DNA from: CAYPHY01 sp964410625
Lineage (GTDB): Bacteria; Chloroflexota; Anaerolineae; Promineifilales; Promineifilaceae
Assembly: GCA_964410625.1 (NCBI GenBank)
Contig: CAYPHY010000025.1
Location: 7,521-71,520 of the forward strand
Direction of reading: 5' to 3'
DNA: 64,000 bases
Shown one piece after another: positions 53,103 to 61,387 of this stretch. The notes under the pieces are model-generated. The model was given only the letters and a program-made list of their open reading frames with translations, was not told where the DNA came from and did no database searches. Each line of letters opens with the position of its first letter. The stretch's first letter is position 1. The position numbers and the translations under genes were made by a program.

Positions 53103-54320
53103 TTAATATCTTAATTCGGAAATAATTACTCTTAGCACCCTCTTGTGCTCTTCTGATATCTGAGTTGGCCATGGTTCCTTTTCTAAGAACCATCTCTTTA
53201 GTTGCCCTCTCAGATAATGAAAGGATTGTTGAGGACGACCCATGGATTGCCAAATACTTGCAAGTTCATGCGCTAACACCCGATCTTGTTTACCAAGAGC
53301 ATATAGCCAATGTAGCTGTAGGGCTGAAGATACGCCCTCTCGTGTAAAAACGGGAGCTGCTTTCAGTAATGCTGCGAAGTCGTTCTGTTGTGAGCTATAT
53401 AAAGCCTCGTAGCATACGGCTAGCGCACCCCAAAATTGCGTGAATAACGGTAATTTATGATTAATAAACCGCCCCACTTGAAGACGTGTCTCCTTTTCGG
53501 ATTGATTAGCTTGCCATATCCGTTCCAAACTTGCAAGGGGATTGCCAGAACGCCACGCTATTATTGTTGTGAACATCTTGTCAAGATCAAGTTCATTGCC
53601 GATTAGCCCTTTGTACCAGTCACGATAGACACAATACTCTAGTCCTTTGCGCACAACTTGATCTGACCAAATAAGTTGCCCTCCTTCACCTTGAATTGCC
53701 ATAGCAGTTAAATCCAGCTGGCGGAATTCTATGATGAAAACCTGTAATACTTCTAGTGGCAAACCGGTTCTTTGCATGAGTGATGGTAACAACGGATCAC
53801 TATCTGAAAAGAGTGCATTCAGGTTGTTGCTAAATTTGCTTAAGGCAATGATGCTATCTTGGATTTCTGCGGCCGATAACTCCTGTACCGATGGATAAGC
53901 TAAAATTTCTTCACGAATTACGGATTCGACATCATCACCCTGGATATTTGCTTGTACAACGAAAGATTGTAGAGTCTGTATCTCTGAAAAGTTAAGACTA
54001 CCAAGTTCAAGAGGATACATACCTTCATCGATCTTTGCCTTAATGCAATTCAAAAGCAGATTTGAGAGGCCCAGATTTTCTTGTGAAGGCTCCATTTGAT
54101 GAAAAAAATAGTGTCTGGATTTGTCTAATGTCTTTATTGCATCTCCTCGATTTTTTTGTGCTATAAGACCAATCCCGTCAGATAGATACCCTGCACGCCC
54201 TGCTCGACCAATCATATTCATAACTTCTCTTGGAGAGAGGTTCCTTACTTCTCGATGTGTAGGCCACGATCGAGAAATCAAAAGGCAAATTAACTCCTCG
54301 GGCAAGAGTAGATGTTGCAA
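53103..54320 (-). CDS. C-terminal part of a frameshifted Ski2-like helicase
   Basis: This reading frame continues the helicase at 54178-56103, offset by one base. It opens with motif VI (NMIGRAGRAGY), which belongs directly after motif V at the end of the other frame. About 350 helical residues follow. The nominal ATG at 54320 is not a credible start; true coding of this frame begins near 54265. The join region is about 54225-54270. A sequencing error, a real mutation or programmed frameshifting could explain it. Confidence 0.75.
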   Translation of the reverse strand: MQHLLLPEELICLLISRSWPTHREVRNLSPREVMNMIGRAGRAGYLSDGIGLIAQKNRGDAIKTLDKSRHYFFHQMEPSQENLGLSNLLLNCIKAKIDEGMYPLELGSLNFSEIQTLQSFVVQANIQGDDVESVIREEILAYPSVQELSAAEIQDSIIALSKFSNNLNALFSDSDPLLPSLMQRTGLPLEVLQVFIIEFRQLDLTAMAIQGEGGQLIWSDQVVRKGLEYCVYRDWYKGLIGNELDLDKMFTTIIAWRSGNPLASLERIWQANQSEKETRLQVGRFINHKLPLFTQFWGALAVCYEALYSSQQNDFAALLKAAPVFTREGVSSALQLHWLYALGKQDRVLAHELASIWQSMGRPQQSFHYLRGQLKRWFLEKEPWPTQISEEHKRVLRVIISELRY

Positions 54321-56103
54321 CTACAGTCTGGACAACATAGTCCAGAACCCATTTCTCCGCAATAGCTTGTTCAAGCTTTGTTAAACCACCATGATGAGGA
54401 ACGACACCTTTTTCTCCCGTTTCCTCAATTACGGACTTACGGCCCAGCTCAATTTGAAGGCGCGTAATATCTTCTTGAGGTAGTGTTTTAGTTTGTGCCT
54501 GACGTTTTGCAATGAGTAATGCTTGAGTCTCAGTAGACGTCACCCGCTCAACAAACATTACTGAACGCAAATTGTATTGTGTCAAGGCCCCAACAAACTT
54601 TTGTGCAAGCGACGTAGGTCCAGGGTCAGAAGGCAGGGTTTCTTTACAGAAGAGCGTATACGGTTGACTGGTCTTACCTTTAGGGGTTTGTATACCGGGG
54701 GGAAAGAGAAGAACAAAAGGGTGATATTTTCCATCATTCGTACTTCGCTCATTCGTAAGTGTTCCATAAACCCTTCGAGTCAATCGAGTATCAGAGATAA
54801 GCTTTGTTGGCGCTTGGTCATTCAATCTATGTAGAAATACTTCTAAAGTTTTTTCCAATTCGTTGAAGGCTGTCATTAAAATAAAATTGCATTGTGGATT
54901 TAGTTGTTTCACCCTTCGCAAAACAAACTCTAGTATCGTACCACGACCTTTTTCCAATAGTAGTTGAGCTTCATCGACTACAACCAAACCAATGTTCTTG
55001 AGCCCTTCTTGATTAGCGCGTATGAATGATGAAAACTTTTCAGGTGTTGTTACCGCAAGGTGTTTCTGTCCGCTTAAATTTTCAGTAAAGAGTGGTATGG
55101 GATCTTCAGTAGTAGGTAGCTCTTCCACTATAACTTCTAGTGAATCAAAAGCTCTTTGCATAGTAATGGTTGTTTGCCTAACTAAAGCCCGCGTTGGTAA
55201 TAACCAAATAACATGTTTGTTTTCAGATAAAATCAGAGCAGTGCGTAATTCACCAATAATGGTCTTGCCCGATCCGGTTGGCAAAATAACTAATAGATCG
55301 TTACTCAATTGTAACCAGTCAAATTGGTTTCCATCTCCAGCTTGCTGATTTGTAAATGTTGTTATTCCCCGTTCCTCAAGCCGATTGAGATATGCTACCC
55401 AAAAGTCAACGGCCGAGCTGTTAACTGCCCGTGAAGCTAACCAATCGACTTCTTGCCCACGTCCCAGATTAGACAAGACAATATCACGTCTACGGCGGAT
55501 ATTGCTTGCTAGCAAGTTGATATGTTGCCCCTGGATGTTTTCAGGCAGGGTATCTTCTAATAGCCATTGCTCTATTTGTCCTATGGGTTTAAGTCTATTT
55601 GTGTCTCGATAAAACCTTTGTAGCGCCTCAAAATCTGCGCGATATAAATTGAACTCACCTGAATTAGACCCTGCAATTCTTTCTAGATGCTTTAAGACAC
55701 CCAGAGCCTGAACTCGATAACCGCCTGCGAGGTAATGCAAGAATGCTAACAACAGCCGATACCAATGATCATTTGCCATCGGGTTTTGATATTCAGCAAC
55801 TTGTCCTTCAGAAAAAAAACGAGAAAGGAGTGCACCGGATTGCTCAAATCCCATACCCAACAGGTAGTGTACGCCATCTAGCCGTGTCGAAGCTTCAGTC
55901 CGAGCAAGTCCTTCGCTTATAAGGAGTAGACGTATTGTTAATTGTAGCAAGTCCGAGTAAGGAGCAGTCAAAGCATTTAGGCGATTACCTAAGACCGCAA
56001 TGAAACAAGCCATTGCTTCTTCAAGGATGGTAATAGAAGTTTGTTCAATCTCTGCAAACTCGCTGAGAGAATGAACATGTTCCTGAAGTGCTGATGTATA
56101 CAC
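54178..56103 (-). CDS. N-terminal part of a Ski2/Hel308-like SF2 helicase (HamB-like), frameshifted
   Basis: This 641-residue frame holds a helical N-terminal region (about 1-260), Walker A LPTGSGKT (274-281), motif Ia LLPTRALVRQT, DEAQ box (377-380), motif III LMTAF, and motif V TSTLARGVNLP near the end. The frame then runs into an off-frame tail. It starts with GTG 2 bases after the nuclease-like gene stop, so the two are translationally coupled. Order and sizes resemble hamA-hamB of the Hachiman defence system (inference). GC is lower and CGGCCG rarer than in the rest of the window. Confidence 0.8.
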   Translation of the reverse strand: MYTSALQEHVHSLSEFAEIEQTSITILEEAMACFIAVLGNRLNALTAPYSDLLQLTIRLLLISEGLARTEASTRLDGVHYLLGMGFEQSGALLSRFFSEGQVAEYQNPMANDHWYRLLLAFLHYLAGGYRVQALGVLKHLERIAGSNSGEFNLYRADFEALQRFYRDTNRLKPIGQIEQWLLEDTLPENIQGQHINLLASNIRRRRDIVLSNLGRGQEVDWLASRAVNSSAVDFWVAYLNRLEERGITTFTNQQAGDGNQFDWLQLSNDLLVILPTGSGKTIIGELRTALILSENKHVIWLLPTRALVRQTTITMQRAFDSLEVIVEELPTTEDPIPLFTENLSGQKHLAVTTPEKFSSFIRANQEGLKNIGLVVVDEAQLLLEKGRGTILEFVLRRVKQLNPQCNFILMTAFNELEKTLEVFLHRLNDQAPTKLISDTRLTRRVYGTLTNERSTNDGKYHPFVLLFPPGIQTPKGKTSQPYTLFCKETLPSDPGPTSLAQKFVGALTQYNLRSVMFVERVTSTETQALLIAKRQAQTKTLPQEDITRLQIELGRKSVIEETGEKGVVPHHGGLTKLEQAIAEKWVLDYVVQTVVATSTLARGVNLPFDFSIVAYTSRSKEPLSKRSYEYDWSSRACRVSI

Positions 56104-56105
56104 TA

Positions 56106-57044
56106 TTACGAAATAAGCTTGGATTGCCGCAGCTTAGCTAGAATCTTTTGGCGGGTCATTTCTGCTAGTTCCTTCCATTTCTCGGAACTAACATAAGTGG
56201 CAATTCGGCGATTAATTTGATCTAATACATATTGATAACCATCAAAGACATTGGGACTAGCATGTCTTTGATCTGCGATCACAATTGCATTGTAGTAGCA
56301 TAGATCCTTGGATAAACTCATTTTGAATAGATGTTCTGCAGGTATATCAAGGAGACGACATAACTGAGACAAAGTTCTTTGCAATCTTACAATTCCCCAA
56401 TTCTCGTTAGCAGTTAGCCAAAGTTCCTCTAGCTGTTTGGGCTTTTCACGTTGATGAATTTGCCCATGCTCTCGAAATTTCCTTGTAGCTACGAGACTTC
56501 TGGGGTTATTAATTGTATTCTTTACGGACTGGATTTCCACATAATCAGTATGTCCAAATGTAATGAACAATCCGTCAGGACCTTTATCTCGTGATTGTAC
56601 GTTGGGTAGTGAGCAAGCGAACCTTTGTCCATCGACATTTATTTGAGCCGCACTTGCCAGGCGTACCCAAAAAGCTAGATGCTCAGAAAGCGAGTCACGA
56701 AATCCTTTTTCTTCTTTAATTACATTGGCTATGTCCCTATCTAATCCTCCAGTTGGAACGCTTATTTGAGTTACCTCACCACAATTTGCTAACCTATATA
56801 TTGATTCATCTGTACCTAACTCGCTCACGAGAAATAGAATAGCAAGGCGATTAGCTGAGACAGTGTCAGGTTTCAATGGTTTAAACTGGCCTTCGTCTTG
56901 CCACTGTTTATGGTCGTAAATACATATCTGACTTGGAGTTGTTGGGCGTGGGCTCATTGTGTCGAGTAGCCACTCCCATGCGTCTTGCATTTCGTCATTA
57001 GTAACTAACGGGAATGAAATTAACGATAGTTGCATGAGATACAT
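56106..57044 (-). CDS. Candidate PD-(D/E)xK-type nuclease (HamA-like) of a helicase-linked defence module
   Basis: This 312-aa protein has no membrane segments. A central motif with Asp157 (KGPDGLFI), Glu170 and Gln172 (DYVEIQSVK) fits the D-x(n)-E-x-K/Q pattern of PD-(D/E)xK nucleases. The gene lies 2 bases upstream of the helicase, as hamA (DUF1837) lies before hamB. I cannot confirm DUF1837 by eye, so the Hachiman link is an inference. Two ATGs (57044 and 57035) are possible. No neighbouring methylase was seen, so a restriction-modification role is unlikely. Confidence 0.55.
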   Translation of the reverse strand: MYLMQLSLISFPLVTNDEMQDAWEWLLDTMSPRPTTPSQICIYDHKQWQDEGQFKPLKPDTVSANRLAILFLVSELGTDESIYRLANCGEVTQISVPTGGLDRDIANVIKEEKGFRDSLSEHLAFWVRLASAAQINVDGQRFACSLPNVQSRDKGPDGLFITFGHTDYVEIQSVKNTINNPRSLVATRKFREHGQIHQREKPKQLEELWLTANENWGIVRLQRTLSQLCRLLDIPAEHLFKMSLSKDLCYYNAIVIADQRHASPNVFDGYQYVLDQINRRIATYVSSEKWKELAEMTRQKILAKLRQSKLIS

Positions 57045-57200
57045 AACCTAAAACGCGCTCTAGGAAATAATAACTACTTAAGTATACCACAGGTTGGTTT
57101 TCCTCTACGTTAAATTGTCGAATGAAATTTATGGCAGCTATGAGGGCGTATTTACTTAACCTCCAACATCTTCTTGAGCGACTGTTACGATGTTATACTT

Positions 57201-57437
57201 CTAATAGCCTATATTTCCACTTGCTGTTAACGCTTTTGTCGGCCGTACCTCTCCACCGTTTTCTGCATCCGAAGCTGACTGACTGACATCTATCCCCTTG
57301 ACCTTACAAGCATGAACAATTAGCTCCCAGGCTGCATCAAATCTAGCCTTGGCTGGTTGCGCTTGCCAAAACGCGATGTCGAATGACCGATCCAGATCTT
57401 CGATTCTCCCTCTACGTTCCATAAATCCCGTTCTCAT
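57201..57437 (-). CDS. Small conserved hypothetical protein, possible third component of the island
   Basis: This 78-aa protein has a charged N-terminal part (RRGRIEDLDRSFDIAFWQ, about 8-25) and an AAWELIVHA-like helix, a pattern repeated in many small proteins of Chloroflexota and cyanobacteria. It lies 156 bases upstream of the nuclease-like gene on the same strand, so it could be co-transcribed. Function unknown. A CGGCCG site lies near its end. Confidence 0.55.
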   Translation of the reverse strand: MRTGFMERRGRIEDLDRSFDIAFWQAQPAKARFDAAWELIVHACKVKGIDVSQSASDAENGGEVRPTKALTASGNIGY

Positions 57438-57503
57438 TGTATATTCAATAATACCAGAGAATTGACACCATTCTCTGTCAAAATGTCGTTGCTAGTTTGA
57501 GCA

Positions 57504-58454
57504 TCAACGCTTCATGTTCTCCCACCACTCCGTCGCCCAAGCCACCGCCTTCGGAATCCCCTCATCCAGCGGCGTTTGCGGGTTGTAGCCGAGCAGGGCG
57601 CGGGCTTTGCCGATGTTGGCGACGTAGTGGGTCACTTCGCCTACGCGGGTCGGCTCCACAGTCACGGCCGCTTCCACCCCCAACGCCTGGCTGATATACT
57701 CGACCAACGTTACCAGGCTGCTCCCCTGCCCATAGGCGAGGTTGATCGTCTGGTTCGCCTCCTTCCCACCAACCAATAGCTCAATGCCACTGGCCACCCC
57801 GGCCACGCAATCATCCACATAGGTGAAGTCGAGCACCTTGTCCGCGCCGTAGATGGTGATCGGTTCGCCACGGCCGATCTTGCGAATGAACAGCGGGATG
57901 ACGCGCTCCATCCGTTCCAGGTCGTTGTCGTAACGGCCGTAGACGTTGCTGAAGCGAAAGACGAGATAGCGCAGCCCATAACATTGGGCGTAGGAGTAGA
58001 TCAACGCTTCCCCGGCGATCTTGCTGGCCGAGTAAGGGCTTTCGGTAAAGGCGAAGTCGGCGTAGGACTCTTCGGTGATGTAGCGGCGGATATCACCATA
58101 GACCTCGCGGGAGCTGCTGAAGATAACCGGCAGGTTGTTGTGGCGGCAAAACTCCAGCACGTTAAAGGTCATGGTGATGTTTTGCAGGGCGCGATGGGGC
58201 TGCTGCACCAGTTCATGCACTTTGGCATGGGCGGCGAAGTGGACGACGACATCCAGGTTTGGCGGGTAGGGGACGCCGATGCCGCCCTGGAAATGGTGGA
58301 AGGGGGCGCTCAGGTCTTGGAGCAGGGTCGGGAAGCGGTCGGTCCAGGGATTCGGCCGAACATCCACCCCAAACACCTCATGTCCCTTGTCCAGCAAATG
58401 CAGCGCCAGATTCGTCCCAATTTGGCCGCTCGAACCGGTAATTAGAACACGCAT
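57504..58454 (-). CDS. NAD-dependent epimerase/dehydratase family protein
   Basis: This 316-aa SDR enzyme resembles UDP-glucose/GlcNAc 4-epimerases. The NAD motif TGSSGQIGTN is at the N-terminus, followed by GVDVRPN. The catalytic SPYSASKIAGE (Tyr-x3-Lys) and the SNVYGRYDND loop are complete. It probably makes a nucleotide sugar for cell-surface glycans. It lies upstream of the WecG-type glycosyltransferase, with a hairpin repeat between them. Confidence 0.88.
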   Translation of the reverse strand: MRVLITGSSGQIGTNLALHLLDKGHEVFGVDVRPNPWTDRFPTLLQDLSAPFHHFQGGIGVPYPPNLDVVVHFAAHAKVHELVQQPHRALQNITMTFNVLEFCRHNNLPVIFSSSREVYGDIRRYITEESYADFAFTESPYSASKIAGEALIYSYAQCYGLRYLVFRFSNVYGRYDNDLERMERVIPLFIRKIGRGEPITIYGADKVLDFTYVDDCVAGVASGIELLVGGKEANQTINLAYGQGSSLVTLVEYISQALGVEAAVTVEPTRVGEVTHYVANIGKARALLGYNPQTPLDEGIPKAVAWATEWWENMKR

Positions 58455-58472
58455 AGTGAAAAGTCCTTAAGA

Positions 58473-58570
58473 GAGTTACGCGGATGACGCGGATATAACG
58501 CGGATTTACGCTGATTTTTCTAATTAAATTCTGCGAAAATCAGCGGAGCATCTGCGGAAATCTGCGTCCC
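58473..58570. repeat. Hairpin repeat, ACGCGGATGACGCGGAT flavour
   Basis: ACGCGGATGACGCGGATATA and the complementary GCGGAAATCTGCGTCC arm flank an AT-rich centre, with inner ACGCTGATTT pairing AAATCAGCG. It lies between the epimerase and WecG genes. Confidence 0.8.
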
Positions 58571-59283
58571 ATTATGACCCGAAATGCAAAACGAGGTAAT
58601 GCCAACATGCGCCGCCAGCGCCAGGGTTGGCGGATGAGGCGGTCGAGCCACTCCAGGCCGAGGTTTTGCACCCATTGCGGGGCGCGGACAGCACGGCCGC
58701 TGACAAAATCCAATGCCCCACCCACGCCCATCGCCACCCGGACATGGGTTAATGTGTGCCGGTTGCGCTCAATCCACTTGTCCTGTCGTGGTGCGCCATA
58801 GGCGACATAGAGCAATTGCGCCCCGCTGTCGTTGATCCGCCGGACAATCGTATCGTTTTCGGCCGCGTCCGGCGAACCGGCATAGGTCTCGGCAATAATT
58901 AGACCAGGGTAGCGTTGCTGGAAAACGGCCGCGGCCGCCTCCGCCACCCCTGGCCCGGCCCCCAGGAGGAACAACGGCCATCCTTCCTGCGCCGCCAACT
59001 CCGCCAGATGGTAGACAAACTCGGAACCCGGCACACGCTCTGGCAACGGCCGTCCCAACCACCGCGCCGCCCACAACAACCCCACCCCATCCGGCAAGCA
59101 TAAATCCGCCTGGCGCAGCACATAACGAAAAGCAACATCATCTTGCGCGGCCATCACAAACTCCGGGTTGACCGTCGCAATCTGGTGCAACCCCGGTTCG
59201 GCCATAAAGCAACGCACCTGTTGCAAGGCAGCGGCCGTTGTCACCATATGAACCGACACGCCAAGAATGTTTACAATCTCCAA
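58540..59283 (-). CDS. WecG/TagA/CpsF family glycosyltransferase
   Basis: This 247-aa protein transfers a sugar (ManNAc or ManNAcA type in characterised members) to a lipid-linked acceptor. The family signatures are ATVNPEFVMAAQ, LPDGVGLLWAARW, YVAYGAPRQDKWIE and GVGGALDFVSGRAVRAP. It follows the epimerase gene in the same direction, supporting a joint role in exopolysaccharide or wall-polymer synthesis. Confidence 0.9.
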   Translation of the reverse strand: MEIVNILGVSVHMVTTAAALQQVRCFMAEPGLHQIATVNPEFVMAAQDDVAFRYVLRQADLCLPDGVGLLWAARWLGRPLPERVPGSEFVYHLAELAAQEGWPLFLLGAGPGVAEAAAAVFQQRYPGLIIAETYAGSPDAAENDTIVRRINDSGAQLLYVAYGAPRQDKWIERNRHTLTHVRVAMGVGGALDFVSGRAVRAPQWVQNLGLEWLDRLIRQPWRWRRMLALPRFAFRVIMGRRFPQMLR

Positions 59284-59336
59284 TCTCTAATCTCCAATCT
59301 CCCAATCTCTTAGTCTCCCAGTCTCTTCCTTATACT
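59276..59336. repeat. Single-arm repeat, CCAATCTCTAATCTC flavour
   Basis: Seven AATCTC/AGTCTC units. It overlaps the 3' end of the pseudouridine synthase gene, where it encodes the tail EETGRLRDWEIGD. Confidence 0.8.
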
Positions 59337-59853
59337 CCCCCGGCTGCAAATCCCCCAGCCGCCAGGGGCCAATGGCGACACGGATGAGGCGCAGGGTGGG
59401 ATGGCCGACAGCGGCCGTCATCCGCCGCACTTGCCGGTTACGTCCCTCGCTGATTATTAGCTCCAACCAGGCGGTGGGAACGGACTTGCGATAGCGAATC
59501 GGCGGATTGCGCGGCCAGATGTCGGGGGGTGGGATGAGGCGGGCTTTGGCAGGGCGGGTGCGGCCGTCCTTCAGCTTCACCCCCTGTCGCAAACGTTGCA
59601 GCGCGGCCTCGTCGGGGATGCGTTCCACCTGCGCCCAATAGGTCTTGGGCAGCTTGTAGCGCGGGTCGCTGATCCGTTGTTGCAAGCGGCCGTCGTCGGT
59701 CAGCAGCAACAAGCCCTCGCTGTCGTAGTCCAGGCGGCCGGCGGCATAGACATCCTTGATTGGGATATAGTCGGCCAGGGTCGGCCGTCCTTCGCGGTCG
59801 GTGAACTGGCACATGACCTGATAGGGTTTGTTGAATAGCAGCAGGCGAGCCAT
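59287..59853 (-). CDS. rluE: RluE-type 23S rRNA pseudouridine synthase
   Basis: This 188-aa enzyme belongs to the RsuA/RluB/E/F family without an S4 domain, as in RluE. The active-site aspartate is in AAGRLDYDSEGLLLLT. LIISEGRNRQVRRM is the second family motif. It starts on the last base of the DUF2905 stop (TGATG overlap), so the two are coupled. The last 13 residues are encoded by a repeat and are probably dispensable. Confidence 0.85.
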   Translation of the reverse strand: MARLLLFNKPYQVMCQFTDREGRPTLADYIPIKDVYAAGRLDYDSEGLLLLTDDGRLQQRISDPRYKLPKTYWAQVERIPDEAALQRLRQGVKLKDGRTRPAKARLIPPPDIWPRNPPIRYRKSVPTAWLELIISEGRNRQVRRMTAAVGHPTLRLIRVAIGPWRLGDLQPGEYKEETGRLRDWEIGD

Positions 59854-60080
59854 CAGCGACGAAAGATACGGAGGAGCAAGTTAAGCAGGATGGTTCCCAG
59901 AATACTGACCAGGATCATCGTCCCCAGCGGGAAGAAAATCTTAAAGTTCTCCCCCTCATAGCGAAAATCCCCCGGCAAATTGCCAAACCAGGGAAAGAAG
60001 CGCCCGGCCAGCAACACCAGCAGCCCGGCGAAGGCGATGACTAAGCCAATGATGATCAGAAGTCGGCCGAATTCGGTCAT
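59853..60080 (-). CDS. DUF2905 domain membrane protein
   Basis: This 75-aa protein has two hydrophobic helices (about 7-27 and 50-70) separated by FPWFGNLPGDFRYEGENFKIFFP, the DUF2905 signature. It commonly lies near ruvB in diverse bacteria; the role is unknown. Here it is between ruvB and rluE, separated from ruvB by a hairpin repeat. Confidence 0.88.
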   Translation of the reverse strand: MTEFGRLLIIIGLVIAFAGLLVLLAGRFFPWFGNLPGDFRYEGENFKIFFPLGTMILVSILGTILLNLLLRIFRR

Positions 60081-60089
60081 TTTTATAAG

Positions 60090-60165
60090 CCAGTAATCGG
60101 TAATCGGTGATCAATTATCGGTTATCGGTCGAGTCCGCTCACCGATAGCCGCTTACCGATCACCC
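60090..60165. repeat. Hairpin repeat, GTAATCGGTGATC flavour
   Basis: CAGTAATCGGTAATCGGTGA pairs with TACCGATCACC and CACCGATAGCCG units. It lies between ruvB and the DUF2905 gene. Confidence 0.8.
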
Positions 60166-61260
60166 TACGCCCTTCCAATCCCCCGGCTCAAACAAACTCG
60201 GCTGGTTGTTCTTCGTTGGCGGGAGGGGGATGCCGAGATGGTTGTAGGCATGGGGGGTGGCGACACGGCCGCGTGCCGTGCGCTCCAAAAAGCCCAATTG
60301 CAACAAATAAGGCTCGACCACATCCATAATCGTGTCCGGTTCTTCGCTGATCGAGGCGGCGATTGTTTCCAGGCCCACCGGCCCGCCACCGAATTTCTCG
60401 ATAATCGCCCCCAACACACGCCGGTCGAGGTCGTCCAACCCCAGCTCATCAATCCCCAGCAGTTGTAAGGCCGAAACCGCCACTTCGTGGTCAATGTTTC
60501 CTTCCGCCCGCACCTGGGCATAGTCGCGCACCCGGCGCAACAGGCGCAAGGCGACACGCGGCGTACCACGAGCGCGTTTGGCGATTTCGGCCGCGCCCTC
60601 CGGCTCAATCGGCACCTGCAAAATCCGCGCCCCGCGGTTGACAATCGCCTCAATCGCTTCCAACTCGTAAAAGTCCATGCGGTACAACGCGCCGAAGCGG
60701 GCACGGAGCGGGGCAGTCAGCAACGCCAGCCGGGTGGTCGCGCCAATGACGGTGAAGCGCGGCAACTTCAGCCGCACATTCTTCGCCCCCGGCCCTTTGC
60801 CAACGATAATGTCCAGCACAAAATCTTCCATAGCCGGGTAGAGGATTTCTTCGACAGCGCGGCCGAGGCGATGCACTTCGTCAATAAAGAGGATGTCACC
60901 AGCACGCATATTGGTCAGGATCGCCGCCAGATCACCGGCTCGCTCGATTGCTGGCCCGGCGGTGTTGCGGATATTGACCCCCATCTCATTGGCAACAACC
61001 TGCGCCAGCGTCGTCTTGCCCAGACCGGGCGGGCCATGAAAGAGGATGTGGTCAAGCGTCTCCTTGCGTGCTTTGGCGGCTTCGATCAGGATGTGGAGAT
61101 TGGCCTTCATCATCTCCTGGCCGGTGAACTGCTCCAGGCGTTGCGGCCGCAGCATCGTATCCAGCCCCACATCCTCATTTTTTTGCTGACCCGATATATG
61201 CCGTTCCATCGGGGATTGGTCAATCGGGGATTGGTCAATCGGGGATTGGTCATTCATCAT
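60160..61260 (-). CDS. ruvB: Holliday junction branch migration ATPase RuvB
   Basis: This 366-aa AAA+ motor drives branch migration with RuvA. Walker A GPPGLGKTTL, Walker B FIDEVHRLGR, sensor 1 GATTRLALLTAP and the C-terminal winged helix (TARGRVATPHAYNHLG) are complete. Start is uncertain: the ATG at 61260 adds 17 residues read from three copies of a 15-base repeat; the ATG at 61209 would exclude them. Neither has a good ribosome site. Confidence 0.95.
   Translation of the reverse strand: MMNDQSPIDQSPIDQSPMERHISGQQKNEDVGLDTMLRPQRLEQFTGQEMMKANLHILIEAAKARKETLDHILFHGPPGLGKTTLAQVVANEMGVNIRNTAGPAIERAGDLAAILTNMRAGDILFIDEVHRLGRAVEEILYPAMEDFVLDIIVGKGPGAKNVRLKLPRFTVIGATTRLALLTAPLRARFGALYRMDFYELEAIEAIVNRGARILQVPIEPEGAAEIAKRARGTPRVALRLLRRVRDYAQVRAEGNIDHEVAVSALQLLGIDELGLDDLDRRVLGAIIEKFGGGPVGLETIAASISEEPDTIMDVVEPYLLQLGFLERTARGRVATPHAYNHLGIPLPPTKNNQPSLFEPGDWKGVG
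61210..61254. repeat. Three tandem 15-bp repeats at the ruvB start
   Basis: CGGGGATTGGTCAAT occurs three times, the last copy differing at its end. Read as coding it gives Asp-Gln-Ser-Pro-Ile repeats. Confidence 0.9.
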
Positions 61261-61387
61261 ACGCAGTCGGTATCCTGGTTGGTTCCTATGTCCTGCCTCT
61301 AATTATACGTCAGGAAGCCGGGTTTGCGTAATCAAGCGACCGACTCAGCCTCCTACTCTCCAATCTCCACTCTCCACTCTCCGATTT

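Noticed and set aside
56106..57044. Type II restriction endonuclease
   Set aside because: No methyltransferase gene is nearby and the coupled partner is a helicase, which fits a defence module better.
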